DNA of 64,000 bases from Euglena gracilis (GCA_039621445.1 CP154956.1:4028170-4092169), one strand, 5' to 3'; shown: positions 1-11,610, numbered from the stretch's first letter. A program made the numbers and translations. The notes: generated from the letters alone by a model not told the origin.

Positions 1-577
1 TGTTTTTTGGTTTTATTTTTATTTTGTTTGTTTGTTTGCTCGGTTGTTTTGCTTGTTTATTTTGTGGTTTGACTCCAATCAGATCTCGATGAGACCCCAT
101 AAGACCTTTCGGAAAAGTGTTGGTGAAATGACTGCGAGTTAATGTGCCAAGGCTTTTCCTTCCAAAATTTACATGAAATTGTTTTTTTTTCAACTAAGCA
201 CGGGTAATACATTCAAAGCAGTTGTGTCCAGATTGACCCACAGGTGACAGGTGATCGGCAATAAAAAGAAAATAGAAATGGAGCACAGACTAGACACACA
301 TAAATGCGCGCACATCCATCCATCCATCCATCCATCCATCCATCCATCCATCCATCCATCCATCCATCCATCCATCCATCCATCCATCCATCCATCCATC
401 CATCCATCCATGGGCACAGCCATCACACCTGTGAAACCTGCACAGACAACAAAACATGCACCAACAACACACATACGTACACACACAGACATGATCCAAC
501 ACACACACGGCACACCTACTTGCGGGCATTTGCACGCTGATTCAGAAGGTTCACCGTCCCCCTCTCCCCCTGACCGT
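1..577. other. Non-coding 5' stretch
   Basis: T-rich leader, a (CATC)n array and CA-rich sequence. Reading frames through the array (poly IHPS/MDGW) are simple-repeat translations. No gene is supported. Confidence 0.5.
312..411. repeat. (CATC)n tetranucleotide microsatellite
   Basis: About 100 bp of uninterrupted CATC units. Confidence 0.97.
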
Positions 578-736
578 GTTGCGCTGGGGTGCGGGTGACT
601 TCGGGGTGACGCTGGACGAGCTGGCGCGCAACGCCCCTGCCGGGGACTTCCACTGGGCGGCGCAGGCCCGCGGCCGCAACCGCAGCTTCGCGGGGGACAC
701 CAGCTCCAACTGCAGCGGCGGGGAGGAGGACGCCGG
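578..736 (+). CDS. Candidate exon, GC-rich, unidentified protein
   Basis: An isolated GC-rich block in A/T-rich DNA with one open frame ([18 protein letters not shown] ... NCSGGEEDA). It is bounded by CTGaccgt|G and GG|gggCAG, the same boundary type as the transporter exons, which is why I propose it. I do not recognise the protein. The neighbouring plus-strand exon candidate is at 1957. Confidence 0.4.
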
Positions 737-1956
737 GGGCAGACCTACGCGTGGTATTTGGACTCCTTTTTTATATCTCTTTCATTCATATCTTGTTTTT
801 TTATATATAAAAAAGGTTTTTTCCCATTTGGAAGTTGTCAAGGGTGAACGCAAGAGGTATCATGGTCACGCAATTTTATTGCCAACAGCTTGCAAAGTGC
901 AAATGGCTGCGCAAAGAGCCGTGGTGGTCAATATTGGTGATATTGTTGTGTTGCAAAATTCAACTACAACAAAGAAAGCAAAAGCAGCACAATGTTTCTG
1001 GATGCAGGCAGTATATGGTAGTATATTCAGGAGGATTCATTTCTCAATGTGAAACCATACGTATGGAAGGAGAAGTGCCCATCGTGTGGTAACCTGGGCC
1101 ACCAAAAAAGCCATGCTCACCTCCACACACGCACACACACGCGCACAATTGTGCACGTGTCCACCACACTGTTCCGCATCCCCCTCCTACCTGTGCCCCG
1201 GCCTGCCCCCGTGTCTGATGCCACAGCCAAGGACACCTCTCATGGCTTCCTTTTCAGAATGTTGATCCGGGGGGTTGAATGACCTGGAGGACCACTTGAT
1301 AACCTCCGTTTCCCGCAATTGCCGCAATCTTTCCGTTTTCCCTGCAATTTTCCGCAATTATTGTGCAGTTTCCACATTTTTTCCACATTTTTTTCCGCAA
1401 TTTTTTTCTTCCTCCGCTGTTTTCCACATGAACCTGAAAATTGAAGATGCAATGACATCCAGAGATTCCACAAATGGCGCACAAGGCAAGGGAGGAATAC
1501 AAGTGCTTTTTGCAATTTGATCCAAAGATTCATTTTTTTTGGAATCAGCATGTCCCAGATTTGCATTGCTAAATCACGTTTTTTGATTAATTGTTTGATT
1601 TTTTGTTTGAAAAAAAGTGGATTTTGTTTCAAAACATCCACCAATGTTGCAAAATGGGGGAAAAAATGATTGGGGAGTTCCCAACCTCAATTCTGTTATT
1701 TTTGCAATTTCCCAGAATTTTCCCGCAGTTTTTCTGATGACCTTCGATACTAATTATCCCTCCCCCCTTGTGAAATGGGTGGGTCCAAATCCATTCCCCA
1801 GGGGATTGGTGGGCTGTTTAATTGGCCCTCAAAAGGTTGGTGGCAGGTTGGGTTCAAGAACGTCCTTCCCTCGCCCGCAATCCTTTCGAGGACCGTTTTG
1901 GGCGTCGACGTGCCGGGTGACAGTTTGGGGGTGGGCGAAAGGAATGCCCTGACCCC
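737..1956. other. A/T-rich non-coding stretch
   Basis: Poly-T, (CA)n-like and CCGCAATTTT-like runs (about 1310-1400). Short frames only; no supported gene. Confidence 0.4.
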
Positions 1957-2061
1957 GTCACAGTGGACATGGAGGACGGGCCGGCCAAGAAGGAGGACAA
2001 GCGCCAGCTGCGGCACTCCGACTCCGACACGTCCAGCGACGAGGAGAGCAGTGGTGTGGAC
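1957..2061 (+). CDS. Candidate exon, acidic/Ser-rich segment
   Basis: Open frame VTVDMEDGPAKKEDKRQLRH then SDSDTSSDEESSGVD, bounded by CTGacccc|GTC and GAC|actCAG (nonconventional pattern, phase 0 both sides). The charged, low-complexity sequence is typical of a disordered linker. The function is unknown and its connection to the 578-736 candidate is unproven (phases differ). Confidence 0.45.
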
Positions 2062-2431
2062 ACTCAGGCGGCCACCAACTTGTCATGGCCTGCTGGCTTT
2101 TGCTTTCCCCCTCCCCCACTTTGGATGCAGTGGCATTTGGTAAAAAGACAAAATTTGGTTCCTCGCCCCCCCCCCCCCAAGACATAAGGTCTATTGTTTG
2201 GGTTGTTTGCTCAAAATCTCATGGGAGGTCTTATCTTTGGGAGGGGTAGTTTATTTTTTATTTTTCTGATAAATTCCTCCGAAAAAAAAACCTTCCCATA
2301 TGAAGAAAATTAGATTAAAAAAACAGGATTTTTGGTGGACCAATTAATTATTGTCTCAAAAATGCCAACCTACTCTTGAAGAATGGGCAAAATTCAAAAA
2401 AATCAGCACATTTTTTAGTGTTTCCACATGT

Positions 2432-3014
2432 CAGGGCAGGGGGGATTGACATCCGCAATTTTCCCGCAATTTCCGCAATTTCCGCAATTTCCGACAATTT
2501 TTCGCAGTTTTCCGCATTTCCCCCCCTTTCTGCAATTATTCTGCGAACCTGAAACAGAAGGCGAAATGAGTTCCGGCCATTCCTTGAACGTTTCACAAAG
2601 GAACCCAGGTGCTTGTTTCAAAATTTGCCAAGTTTTACATATTTTGACAAATTTTAGCAATTTCTGGTCCGCCAATTTCTACTGGGTGATTTGGAAAATT
2701 TTTTCATCTGGACCAAACTTTACCTGATACGAAATTTTTGGCTGGTGTTGGATTTTTCACCCAAGAAATTCCATATTTGCAGAATCAGGATGTTCCAGAG
2801 ATTACAAAAATCATATTTTTGGCCTTTTGTTGGGAAAAAAAATGTCAATAACAGCTCAAAATTTACACCTATATTGCAAAATGACCAAATTTGTGAATTT
2901 TTTTCTGAGTCACCTCCAGCAGAAGCGTATTGGTTCCCAAAACCGCAATTTCCGCAATTCTTCTGCAATTTTTCCACAATTTTTCAAAAGTCCTCCAATA
3001 TCAATTCCCCCCTG
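2432..3014. mobile_element. hAT-like non-autonomous element, CCGCAATTTT subfamily
   Basis: Left end CAGGGCAGGGGGGATTGACA, right end TCAATTCCCCCCTG: imperfect terminal inverted repeats. Repeated CCGCAATTT motifs lie just inside the ends (2455-2510 and 2940-2970), as in the subterminal repeats of hAT elements. The flanking duplication is weak (cacatgt / cacattt). Related copy: 43898-44377. Confidence 0.5.
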
Positions 3015-3127
3015 CACATTTTTGGGGGTCTATTTTCTGGATGCTTTTGAAAAAAAATGAGGGTCTTATTGGGGGAGGGGCTGAAGGGGGACATCTCGTG
3101 TCTTTGACAACCCCCCCCTTTGTCAAC

Positions 3128-3222
3128 AGCACATCCCTGGAATGTTTGTCGCATCTTGGACAAAGAGTGTGGAAGGAATTGCTTACTCTGTTCATAAAGA
3201 AAAGGTGCAATTTCCAAACCTT
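3128..3222 (+). CDS. Candidate exon SLECLSHLGQRVWKELL (copy 1)
   Basis: The frame SLECLSHLGQRVWKELLTLF is favoured because both substitutions between the two copies here are silent in it and not in the other frames. It may end at TT|ttcCAG, or earlier (3204) at a conventional AG|GTGCAA. No family is recognised. Confidence 0.45.
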
Positions 3223-3284
3223 TTCCAGGCATCCAGCCGTTCACGAGGAATGCAATACCGGTTGCAGTCGAAATTTCTGCCCAC

Positions 3285-3380
3285 GATCTTTCTCAGGTGC
3301 CGGGTCCCAGTGTTGTATTACAACACATGCCCCATGAAAAATGTGTGGTTGAATTGCGGTGTTCGAATCTTGTGCTCACG
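3285..3380 (+). CDS. Candidate exon ending at a GTGAGC donor (copy 1)
   Basis: Follows either CTGcccac| or the pyrimidine-rich acceptor TTTCTCAG| at 3297, and ends at CACG|GTGAGC. Two frames are open: RVPVLYYNTCPMKNVWLNCG (in phase with the preceding candidate) and VPGPSVVLQHMPHEKCVVEL. Differences between copies do not decide clearly. No family is assigned. Confidence 0.4.
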
Positions 3381-3661
3381 GTGAGCAGCGATTTGTGCAT
3401 TACAGGATTTGTACATCAAGTTAACAACCATAATTTCTGCAGTTTTTTTTTTTGGTAAAGACACCAAAGTGCGTCCGCAGTTGGTTCTTTTGTGTCGATA
3501 GGACGACGTTCCGAAAGCGTGAACCCCAGGTTCAAAGTGGTTGCCTGGCAGTGTGCTGGTGCAGGTGGGCATGCAGGGCTTGACTGCTTCCTGGGGCGGA
3601 GTCCCGTTGCCCCGGCCGCTACGGCATTCCCCTTACCAACCGCGATCCCAATCACAGTCCG

Positions 3662-3855
3662 GACAAAAATGGCGGGAAACAAAAATGACGGGAAACAAAA
3701 ATGACGGGAAACAAAAATGACGGGAAACAAAAATGACGGGAAACAAAAATGACGGGAAACAAAAATGACGGGAAACAAAAATGGCGGGAAACAAAAATGA
3801 CGGGAAACAAAAATGGCGGGAAACAAAAATGACGGGAAACAAAAATGATGGGAAA
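3662..3855. repeat. 16-bp minisatellite, copy 1
   Basis: Tandem ATGACGGGAAACAAAA units, about 11-12 copies, with ATGGCGGG variants. The other copy of the block (12700-12730) has only about two, so array length differs between the copies. Confidence 0.95.
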
Positions 3856-4234
3856 CCGCCAAAAAATTCCATAGATTTTTTCCCCGTCATTTCCCCCCCC
3901 CCCCCGAACCCTTTTTACGCGCCTCTGGGGGGGGCACGTCCAGGGGGGTCAAATTTTAACGTAAAAAAAAGGGGGGGGGGTGACCTATCGTTGATTTTGG
4001 GGTCTGCTTTTAATAAAAAAAATCGACACCCCAGAAGACCATTTTTGACCAGGGGTTGATAAAAAGTTGTTTGGTTGGGGCTTACAGCACAATGAACAGT
4101 TGTCCCAGGACAATTTTCACCCATTTCTTGTGCTGCCCTGCTGGTCACGCAGCACCTGCCTGCGGAGAAAGATCTAAGTGCTGATGGGCCGAAAAATATT
4201 AAATAATAATTAAAAATATCATTGTAAACACCAA

Positions 4235-5700
4235 CTGTTTTGAATGAAAGAGGGGGGATTTGGCGGCTCGTGATTCGGGGGTGGGAGATACAAATATGGC
4301 ATATACATACACAATCCGCGAAATAGATTCGGACCCCAATTTGATGGGGCGGCAGGCCAGTTAGCCATGGTGTGTTGAATGACAGGAAGCCTTTTGGTCG
4401 CCTTATTTTGCAATCTGGTGCTTCTTCTTTTTTTGTGGAAACTGCCCGTCACCTTTTTGGCACCCTACCAGGCCATTCCATTGAGCCCTCCCAGGAGTAG
4501 ATGGGAATGAGGTAGGTGGTGGTGGGGGGGTCCGTACCCCCTCAAGGCGTTCCATACATTCCTCCCCCCCCCCGCAGGTTGTTAAGTTGCCAAACAGCGC
4601 CCAGGAAGGCATTTGACGGCTGAGTGGCGGGCCCAGGCTTTGTTTTCAGGAAGTGCGCCGCCCCAGTGGGGGGCTGGGTGTTTTTGGCAGGCAGGGTTTA
4701 GGGCATTTTCGACCCCCTCGCGGGGTAGGGTTCTGGGGTGGGTAGTTCTACAGCATCCCCCAAAGCGCCAAAGGCGCCGGGGCCCGAACATGCCCATGCT
4801 CAAGGGAAGTTTGGCTTGCTCGGCAGGCACCGGGGTCCAAAGCTGACCCCCCCCCCCGTGGGCCGTGCCTGCGGTGGGCAGGAACCGTAGCATACAGCAC
4901 CCCCTGGGGAGGTTGGTAAACAGAAGGCTGGCCAGGGCCGGACGTGGACTCCGGAAACCCCGCCAACGGTGGGTGGTCTGCCCACCCACCCGACGCCTTC
5001 ATATGCACCAGGCTGGCACCCCCCCCCCTGCCCCTCCACCCGCCGCCCCGCGGTCTGCCGTCCTGGGACTCCGCCCCGGCGCCGTGCCGCCCCTGAACCT
5101 CCGGGCGCTGGCGCAGCCCACGCCGGGCCCGGGGCGGCGGCCGCCGCGTGCGGCGGCCCCCGCCCCGGCCCCCGCCCCCACCCCCGCCCCCGCCCCCGCC
5201 CCCGCCCCGCCCCCGCCCATGCTTCTTTTTCACTCCGAAAACCCCAGGGAGGTGGGGGGGGGGTGGCTGGGTCTGGAGCCAGACCCCCATGCCAGAGGCC
5301 GTACGGGGTTCAACGCGAAGCGCCGAAAATTGTTTGGGAACCACCCTTTTTGGGGGGAGGTGCCACCGGTGGGGGGGGGGGCTCTTCCGGGTTGGGTGAA
5401 TCCGGTGCCCCCCTCCGGGGTGTCTTAAAAAGAGGCCTGTCCTTGTCTCTGCCCCTGCCTCCCCGGCTGTCAGCCGGCAGGCTGCATATGGGTTCTGCCC
5501 TCCACGGCCTGCATAGCTGGGAGTTTTCTTTGGGGCGAAAAGTCAGTAAATGACACAATTCCCATGGGGTCTTTCGTTCATCAGGGTGTGTTGGCCGAAC
5601 CTTCGACCATTTCCTGCTGGTTCCGAGAGGGGTGGTGGAAGGTGGCAGTTAGGGGTTGGTTTGTCGGCTTGGCGCCAGAAGAAAGTTGGTCTTTCTGGCA
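4235..5700. other. Non-coding stretch with a CpG-rich core
   Basis: Mixed G/C-run sequence. 4740-4930 contains a dispersed repeat (caagggaagtttggc ... ggcaggcaccggggtcc) also seen inverted near 47110-47180. 5035-5215 is very GC-rich with several open frames on both strands; copy differences do not single one out. An exon is possible but unsupported. Confidence 0.4.
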
Positions 5701-5718
5701 TTGCCACTGTTTTAGTTA

Positions 5719-6160
5719 CCCCCCCCCCTATGTCCAACGACCCCCCTATGTCCAATGCCCACCCCCCCCCCGGTCAGAGGACACCTTTTCGGAGGTTTGA
5801 CCAAATTTTTTGGTCCCGGCGTAAGCGCTGTTGGACGAAAATTTGCCGCAAAAAGTGGGGGGGGGGGGGGGGGGGCACCCAAAAATTTGGCCAAAATGCC
5901 ATTTTTGACACTTTTTGGACAAAAATTTGTCAAAATTGCCCAAAATCTTCGCCGCAAAGCGCCGGAAGGGAAAATTTGGGCATTTTTGGGTGGGTAGGGA
6001 CCCGGGTACCCACCAATTTTCTTTTAACCCCATGTCCAACGACCACCCCCCCCCCGGTCAGAGGACACCTTTTTGGTCACTACCCTATGTCCAACGACCA
6101 CCCCCCCCCCCCCCGGGCAGAGGACAGAGGGTGCCGGTCGTTGGGCATAGGGGGGGGGGG
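5719..6160. mobile_element. TA-target poly-C/poly-G element, family B (allele 1 only)
   Basis: Starts with a C run and CTATGTCCAACGACC, ends with GGTCGTTGGGCATA and a G run. Inside are a cgccgcaaagcgcc hairpin and A/T runs. The left flank is ...gttTA-like (gtta|ccc); the right flank lost the T. Copy 2 lacks it at this site. Related full copy: 44980-45408. Confidence 0.75.
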
Positions 6161-6745
6161 ACCAATGCTTATGTTTGACCCCACACCCTGGGGGGGGGGG
6201 GTGACTGGCTGGATAGCAGGTGGGTGACTGGTTTGTGAAACATGGCCAGCTGAGAGGGTCGCCCCTGGCGAGTAAAATATGGGCAGAAAATTTTCCTTCC
6301 CAAAGTGGACCAAAAAATGTGAGTTTTTTGGAGTGGGCACTTTTCGGGCATTTGTCAAAACTGCAAAATATCGTCGCACAAAGCGATTGTTTTGCATATT
6401 TTATTTAACAATGTTTTGTATTTGCCTGTTTGGTGCATCTTTCACTTCCCCCCCCCAAAGCACATATTTTGCATATTTTGTACATATTTCGAGGTTTTTG
6501 TGGGAGTTTTCTGCAGCATATTTGCCCATCCCCCATTATTTTAGCAGCATATTTTTGAGGTAAATTTCGCTATTTCTATTTTCATATCTAATTTTTGTGG
6601 CCTGTTTTCTTTTTTCACCATTATTTTTGGTCATTTTGGGCATTCATGTGCCACGGACCTACCATACGTGTGTATCGACAGAAAGAATTACTGCACCACA
6701 TTATGGGGAATTTTTTATTATGAATTAGTATTTTTTTCTGAATTA

Positions 6746-7013
6746 CCCCCCCCCCCCCTAGTCGTACGACCACCCCTCATTTATGACCACCCCCCGGCCG
6801 CAGGTTGTCTCGACCAGGTCATGGGGGGCTATGACCACCCCCCCAGTCGCAGGTTTCAGGTTGCGAAAATGTTAACACCACCTTACCTACAACCGCCCCC
6901 TCATTTGCGACCACCCCCCGGTCGCAGGTTGCAGGTTATGGGGGTTTTTTACGACCCCCCCCCCTGGTCGCAGGTTGCAGGAAGCGGGTCGTACGACACG
7001 GGGGGGGGGGGGG
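6746..7013. mobile_element. TA-target poly-C/poly-G element, family C (allele 1 only)
   Basis: A C run, GTCGTACGACC and several GGTCGCAGGTTGCAGG repeats, ending in a G run. It is flanked by TA on both sides (aatTA / TAatt). Copy 2 has the empty site with a single TA at 15726-15727, so insertion or exact excision separates the alleles. Confidence 0.85.
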
Positions 7014-7064
7014 TAATTCGTTGGTGTGTAACAACAAGCTTTCTCATGCTGGGATCCATCTGGA

Positions 7065-7320
7065 CCCCGGGGGGGGGGGATGGTCCATACCCTCCTGGTC
7101 AGGGGCCCCCTTTAGCTAAAACCATTAGGTCGCCCTTTGGTTTGGTTTGGCCGGGGAGTGGGTGGACGGTGGGGGTTTGCACGTTGGGGGGCCAGGGCTG
7201 TATGGGAAAGCCTTGTGGGGGGGGGGGGTTGACCCTCCCACCTCCCCACCCAGGAGGTGGGGGGGGGTCGACCCCCTACCCACCATTGAAAAATGGCGCC
7301 AAAGAAAAATCTTGACCTAA
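7065..7320. mobile_element. GGTCGACCCC-type G-run repeat (copy 1)
   Basis: Palindromic GGTTGACCC...GGGTCGACC arms with ACCCACCATTG beside them. Similar arms occur at 15925-15986, 32352-32418, 35995-36062, 42862-43018, 47296-47460 and 58083-58292. Element ends are not resolved. Confidence 0.4.
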
Positions 7321-7580
7321 AATCAGTGAGGTGGGGGTTGTCATAGGGTTTTGGGGATTCCCGTACAGCCCTGGGGGTAGCAGCTTGGTCGGCGTTGCTC
7401 TGGACCCCCGGCGTTCGGCAGCCGGCCGGCCTCGCCCCTGCCATCGTGGCGGAGGAAACGCTGTCCCTGCCCGAACCCGCCGCGGAGGTGGACGTTCCCG
7501 GACAGCGGTGGCCAGAAACGCTCCCATACACCGGGGCGGGTTGGTACCCGGTGACTGGCTGACCCTCCCCTTGTTTGCAG

Positions 7581-7679
7581 AACACATGTTTTCAGCTTTT
7601 TGGGGGGTTTCCGAAACAGCACTCTCCCATCACTTCCATCACAGCAAAATACAGCGAGACCCAAGTGATCGCTGGAGAG
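7581..7679 (+). CDS. Candidate exon NTCFQLFGGFPKQHSPITSI (copy 1)
   Basis: Conventional boundaries: CTTGTTTGCAG| and GGAGAG|GTAACA. The open frame NTCFQLFGGFPKQHSPITSI then TAKYSETQVIAGE; the alternative frame +2 is also open. One substitution versus copy 2 (Cys to Phe in this frame). No family is recognised. Confidence 0.5.
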
Positions 7680-8239
7680 GTAACACACCAGTCTGCCAGT
7701 TAGGTTTCAAGGGGTAATCCGAGGTCTGTAGTGCCCCCCCCCCCTTGTCCAATGACCGGGCTTATCCAATAACCAACAGCCAAAAATGATTATTACCCCC
7801 CTTGAACCTTGAACTCAAGCAAATCATTTATTGGCATTTTCAGCCAGTTTATGGTAATCATCCCAACAAGTTAAAAAAATGGAGCTTCTATGAAGCATGC
7901 AAATGCAAAAAAGCAAAATTCACACCAAATTCTTCCCAAATTGTTTTGGCCACTGTTGACCATTTTTTTGCTCATTTTTTATAAAGCCATTTCGGCCATT
8001 CTTGACCATTCTTGGCCAACTCTCAGCAACTCTCAGCCGTTTATTGCAACCTTGCAACTTTCCGTTAATGTTAGTCGTTTTGGGCATTTTGTGATTGTAT
8101 TCGGTTTTCCAAAAATCGTCCCCAGGGGTCGCTTTCTTTGGGGGTTGCGTATATTTGGAAACATAGGAGTGGTTTCGCCGCGGGGGGTTGGGTCGACACA
8201 CTCCCCCCCCACCCCCGCCCTCTGGCCACCCCTGGCCCC

Positions 8240-8332
8240 AGCGGGTCGGTGGTGGAGGGGGAGAACTGTGGCCCGGACGACGCCGGGAGCGTCACGCTGA
8301 GCCTCTCCCCCGTACACTCCGCGCCCGCCATC
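8240..8332 (+). CDS. Candidate exon SGSVVEGENCGPDDAGSVTL (copy 1)
   Basis: Bounded by CTGgcccc|AGC and ATC|ggcCAG (phase 0). All three substitutions relative to copy 2 are silent in this frame (AAC/AAT, CCG/CCA, TCC/TCT), which is good evidence for coding. The 31 residues are beta-strand-like (SVTLSLSPVHSAP). The family is unknown. Confidence 0.6.
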
Positions 8333-9051
8333 GGCCAGGCCGTCGCCCGGTGCTGGGGGGGGGGGACACCCAGGTTTCGAAAAAAGGAGGGTGCATGGGG
8401 GTTTAGGTGCCCCCCCCCCCCTGGACCAAAAGGGGTGTCCGTCCGGACCACTCCCCCCACCTGCCAAAACCCCGGGGGGGGGGGGGGCCCGGGCCCCCCA
8501 AAAAGTTCAAATTGTGCTGGTCAGGGCTTTTCGCAGAAAGTTTTTTTTTCCATTTTTGACAAACTTTTGCCCAGAAAGTGCCCAAAGCGGGTCGGAATTC
8601 GCGCCTGGCCGAAAATCAGTCACCTGGACGGCGCCACTCTCATTTGTAAAAAACAACAACAGGAATTCAGTTTTCGACCCCCCCAATGACACAAAGTCCA
8701 AAAAAGCAGATAGATGATCATAATCCTGAAAATAAAGTCCCCAACAATTTTTTTCACGTTCAAAGCATTTTAAAAATGCGACATTGTGAAGTGATTTATG
8801 AAAAAAAAATTGGGTGACAGGTCAGTGGTTCAGAGATGGGAGACAGCTTCCAGGACGACACGCACCATGAGTCGCCCTCGGGCAGAGGGATGATGCAACG
8901 CCTTGCCACAAATACAAGATTTCGCAGCATTCCCAATTGCCCAATTCCCAATTCCCAAGCGGCAACGGGGTGGGGGGTGGGATGTTGTTTCCGGGTTTGC
9001 AGCGCACACACAAGCATCCCAGCTGGCCAATGGGTGCGGCGGCCTGGCGCA

Positions 9052-9168
9052 AACGAGGTCGCAGACGCTGACGTGATCCTGCGCCCCTCTGCCGTGGTTG
9101 TGGCCAGCGCGGTGGCTGACGGGGTCGACAGCGCAGTGTATGGCGGGGTCGACAGCGCGCCGGAAGAC
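9052..9168 (+). CDS. Candidate exon ADVILRPSAVVVASAVADGV (copy 1)
   Basis: Bounded by CTGgcgca|AAC and GAC|cgcCAG, phase 0. Versus copy 2: two silent changes, one Val/Ala change, and an in-frame 24-bp (8-codon) length difference inside a GVDSA repeat. That pattern fits coding sequence. The function is unknown. Confidence 0.6.
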
Positions 9169-9189
9169 CGCCAGGGCTTACCTCTGCAG

Positions 9190-9358
9190 CACAACCTGGA
9201 TCCCATCACTGCCGCCCATATCCCCCTGGCTGAGAAAATGCATCGGTATTGGCTCAGCTGTCGGGTGGCGGCATTGGGGCGGGGAGTGGGTGGCTGTTGG
9301 GCTTTTGGGTGTTCACTATTCTCCTCCCTTGGCCGTCTTTGGAGCAGGTTCATCTTCA
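9190..9358 (+). CDS. Candidate exon region HNLDPIT...GVHYSPPLAVF (copy 1)
   Basis: Acceptor CTCTGCAG|CAC. The frame HNLDPITAAHIPLAEKMHRY has three silent and one replacement change versus copy 2. From 9302 the frame LLGVHYSPPLAVFGAGS has two silent changes and one changed codon, so a short intron or frame break lies between about 9257 and 9301. The exact structure is unresolved. Confidence 0.35.
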
Positions 9359-9387
9359 TCACAGTTCTCCCCCATACAATCACTTAG

Positions 9388-9680
9388 TCACTGGCCGACC
9401 CCCCCTCCCGGGGAGGGGTGTGACTGGTTTTTTTCAGAGTGACTGACTACTTTTTGGCCCGGACCCTCTCCCCCCGGGGGGGGGGTCAACAAAAAACCAT
9501 CAAAGTGACCCGGTGCCAAAGGCACCGGAAATTTTTTTTTAGCCTTTTTTTCATGTTTTTTGGTCAAATGTCCTTTGGGTTCCGGAGTGGCTGACCCCCC
9601 CGGGGGGGGGGCTAGTGACTGATTGGTTTCCAAATAAGTGACTGACTGGTTTTTCAAAGACTGGAGTGCCCCCCCTCCCC
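9388..9680. repeat. Dispersed GTGACTGGTTT repeat element (copy 1)
   Basis: Alternating GTGACTGACTGG/CAGTCACT motifs around G/C runs and a ccaaaggcaccgg hairpin, as at 33129-33474 and 60471-60751. The second allele is at 18046-18330. Confidence 0.5.
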
Positions 9681-9928
9681 CCTGAGGGTCGTTAAAAAAT
9701 TGTATGTTCTCTCCATCTGCCTATCGCCCACATCAGGAATCTTTGCCTTGCCAGTGAAAACAAGCAGTGTGTGCCACAAACAAAAGCACACAAATTTGTA
9801 GTATACCAATCCAATAAATTGCTCTCCGGGAAGAGAGCATTTTTTTTTGAATGAATGACGATTTTTTGAACCAGCTTGGGAGATGCCTTTTTGACCTGAG
9901 TGTATAGGGGCCTCCAATTTGGTTATGC

Positions 9929-9950
9929 ACACACACACACACACACACAT
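9929..9950. repeat. (CA)n microsatellite, short allele
   Basis: About 11 CA units here against about 22 at 18578-18622 in the other copy. Confidence 0.9.
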
Positions 9951-10261
9951 GCACACACATCTTCACACCCCTCACCAAGCCAGAGGCAGTGCCCTTAGCC
10001 ATGCCCCCAACGGTGACACACTGCAGCCGGTGTAGAGCAGGCCGTTGCGATATATGCCCGAGTCCCCCAAACCCCGGCGCCTGTTGGCTGATGTGGTTCA
10101 ACCCAAAGGATGGGTCCGCGTCACATTCATCCACTGAAGATCACTACAAATAACTACAGATAACTGCAGATTCACCCGAATCCCCGAAAACAGATAACTG
10201 CGGATAACTGCGGATGACCAATAAACAATTTTTTTTGACCAGTGAGGATGCGCAATAACTA

Positions 10262-10623
10262 CCCCCCCCCTTGTCACCACCTCTTGTCTGAGCACCCCCC
10301 AGTTCTTACCCATCTTTTTAAAGGTCATCTTTTCAAGGAGACTTCTTTTGTGCATGGCTTTTAAAGAAATTTCTCGAAAATTTCGACATTTTAGAAACTT
10401 CTGGGACCTGATATAGTGAGATATTGTTGATGTATGCAAGTTCACCAGTGGACCTCCAAAATGCGGGGTTTTTTCTCTTTCCGAAGCCGGATTTTTTCGC
10501 AGTCAAAATTTTACCCCTTGTCTGAGCACCACCACCCCGGTTCTTCTCATATTTTGGCATGTTAGGCACCCTCCCCCCCCCCCGGTGCTTAACATGTTTT
10601 CTGGTGCGTAGACAAGGGGGGAG
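10262..10623. mobile_element. TA-target element, family D (copy 1)
   Basis: Starts after TA with a C run and CTTGTC; ends GACAAGGGGGGAGG. Internal CTTGTCTGAGCACC and AAAGGTCATCTTTTCAAGGA motifs are shared with 30007-30409, 31793-32069 and 52530-52740. Present at the same place in copy 2 (18933-19294). No TA is retained on the right. Confidence 0.6.
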
Positions 10624-10639
10624 GTGCATGAAACTCACC

Positions 10640-11460
10640 TGTTTTTGGCAACTTTAGGCGGTTCTGCCTCTTTTGGCCACGTCTGGTAACTTTTTTTGGG
10701 CTACCTCGTCTGGTTTTGACTGTTTTTGGCTGCTTTGGGGGGGGGGGGGCGCTTTTAGCCTCTCTCAGGCCACTTTTGGCAGTTTGGCTATTTCTGGCTG
10801 CTTTCTGACTGACGACATTAATTGGCTGTTTCTGAGTTTTTTTTTTTGGTCTCATTTGGAGGTTTATGGCTATTTTTGACTGCATTTGACAACTTTTGGC
10901 TGCTTCTGGCTGCTTCTAGCTCTTTCTGCCTCTAGCCTCTTTTGTCATTTTCTGATATTCTCGTAATTTTAGGCTTTACTGCGGCGACATCATGATCAAG
11001 GATTGCTGTTCTCAGCGGTTGCTGCCATTTCTGGATTGACATCCCCAGTCAGCACAGGCATCTTTGCAACTGCAGATAACTACGGATAGCCACGGAAAAG
11101 TGCGAAAGAAACATTGACCCTCCAACGACGGATGAGCAGCCATCCCTCACCCAGCTCATGGAGCTGTCAGCCGTGGGACGGCAGAAACATTATTCTTTTG
11201 TGGTGTCTTTTGGTTTTTGGCAAAGCGTGAGTGTTTAGTTTGTTTTTTTAGTTTTTCCCAATTGATTTTCAAGATTGCAGTTAAGAGATTTTGAGTTAGA
11301 AAGTTCCGCATTTTGGACCAGATTATCCACTGTGACCAAATTTGTGCCATTGGACTTTTTTTTTCTTCGCCAACGACTTGCATGTTTTACGTGTTCCCAG
11401 GACAGGTTTTTTTTCTTTTGTATGTTTGTTAACACCCGGTCTGGGCCCTCTCGAATGCAT
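10640..11460. other. Non-coding stretch, no gene seen
   Basis: TTTGGCTGCTTCTGGC-like degenerate repeats (10650-10950) then A/T-rich DNA. No boundary-supported exon. Same in copy 2 (19310-20120). Confidence 0.4.
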
Positions 11461-11472
11461 GAAAACACAGTG

Positions 11473-11610
<138 letters not shown>

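Noticed and set aside
190-598. Frames with IHPS/MDGW repeats
   Set aside because: Translations of the (CATC)n microsatellite on both strands.
4934-5230. Pro/Ala- or Gly/Ala-rich protein encoded by the CpG-rich stretch
   Set aside because: Open on several frames of both strands purely from GC content; differences between the two copies are not silent in any single frame.
5219-5438. Complete CAGGCTTCTTTTTAAG-family MITE
   Set aside because: The right end (cttaaaaagaggcctg) fits, but the left end is only catgcttctttttc and the flanks share no 8-bp duplication; probably a remnant.
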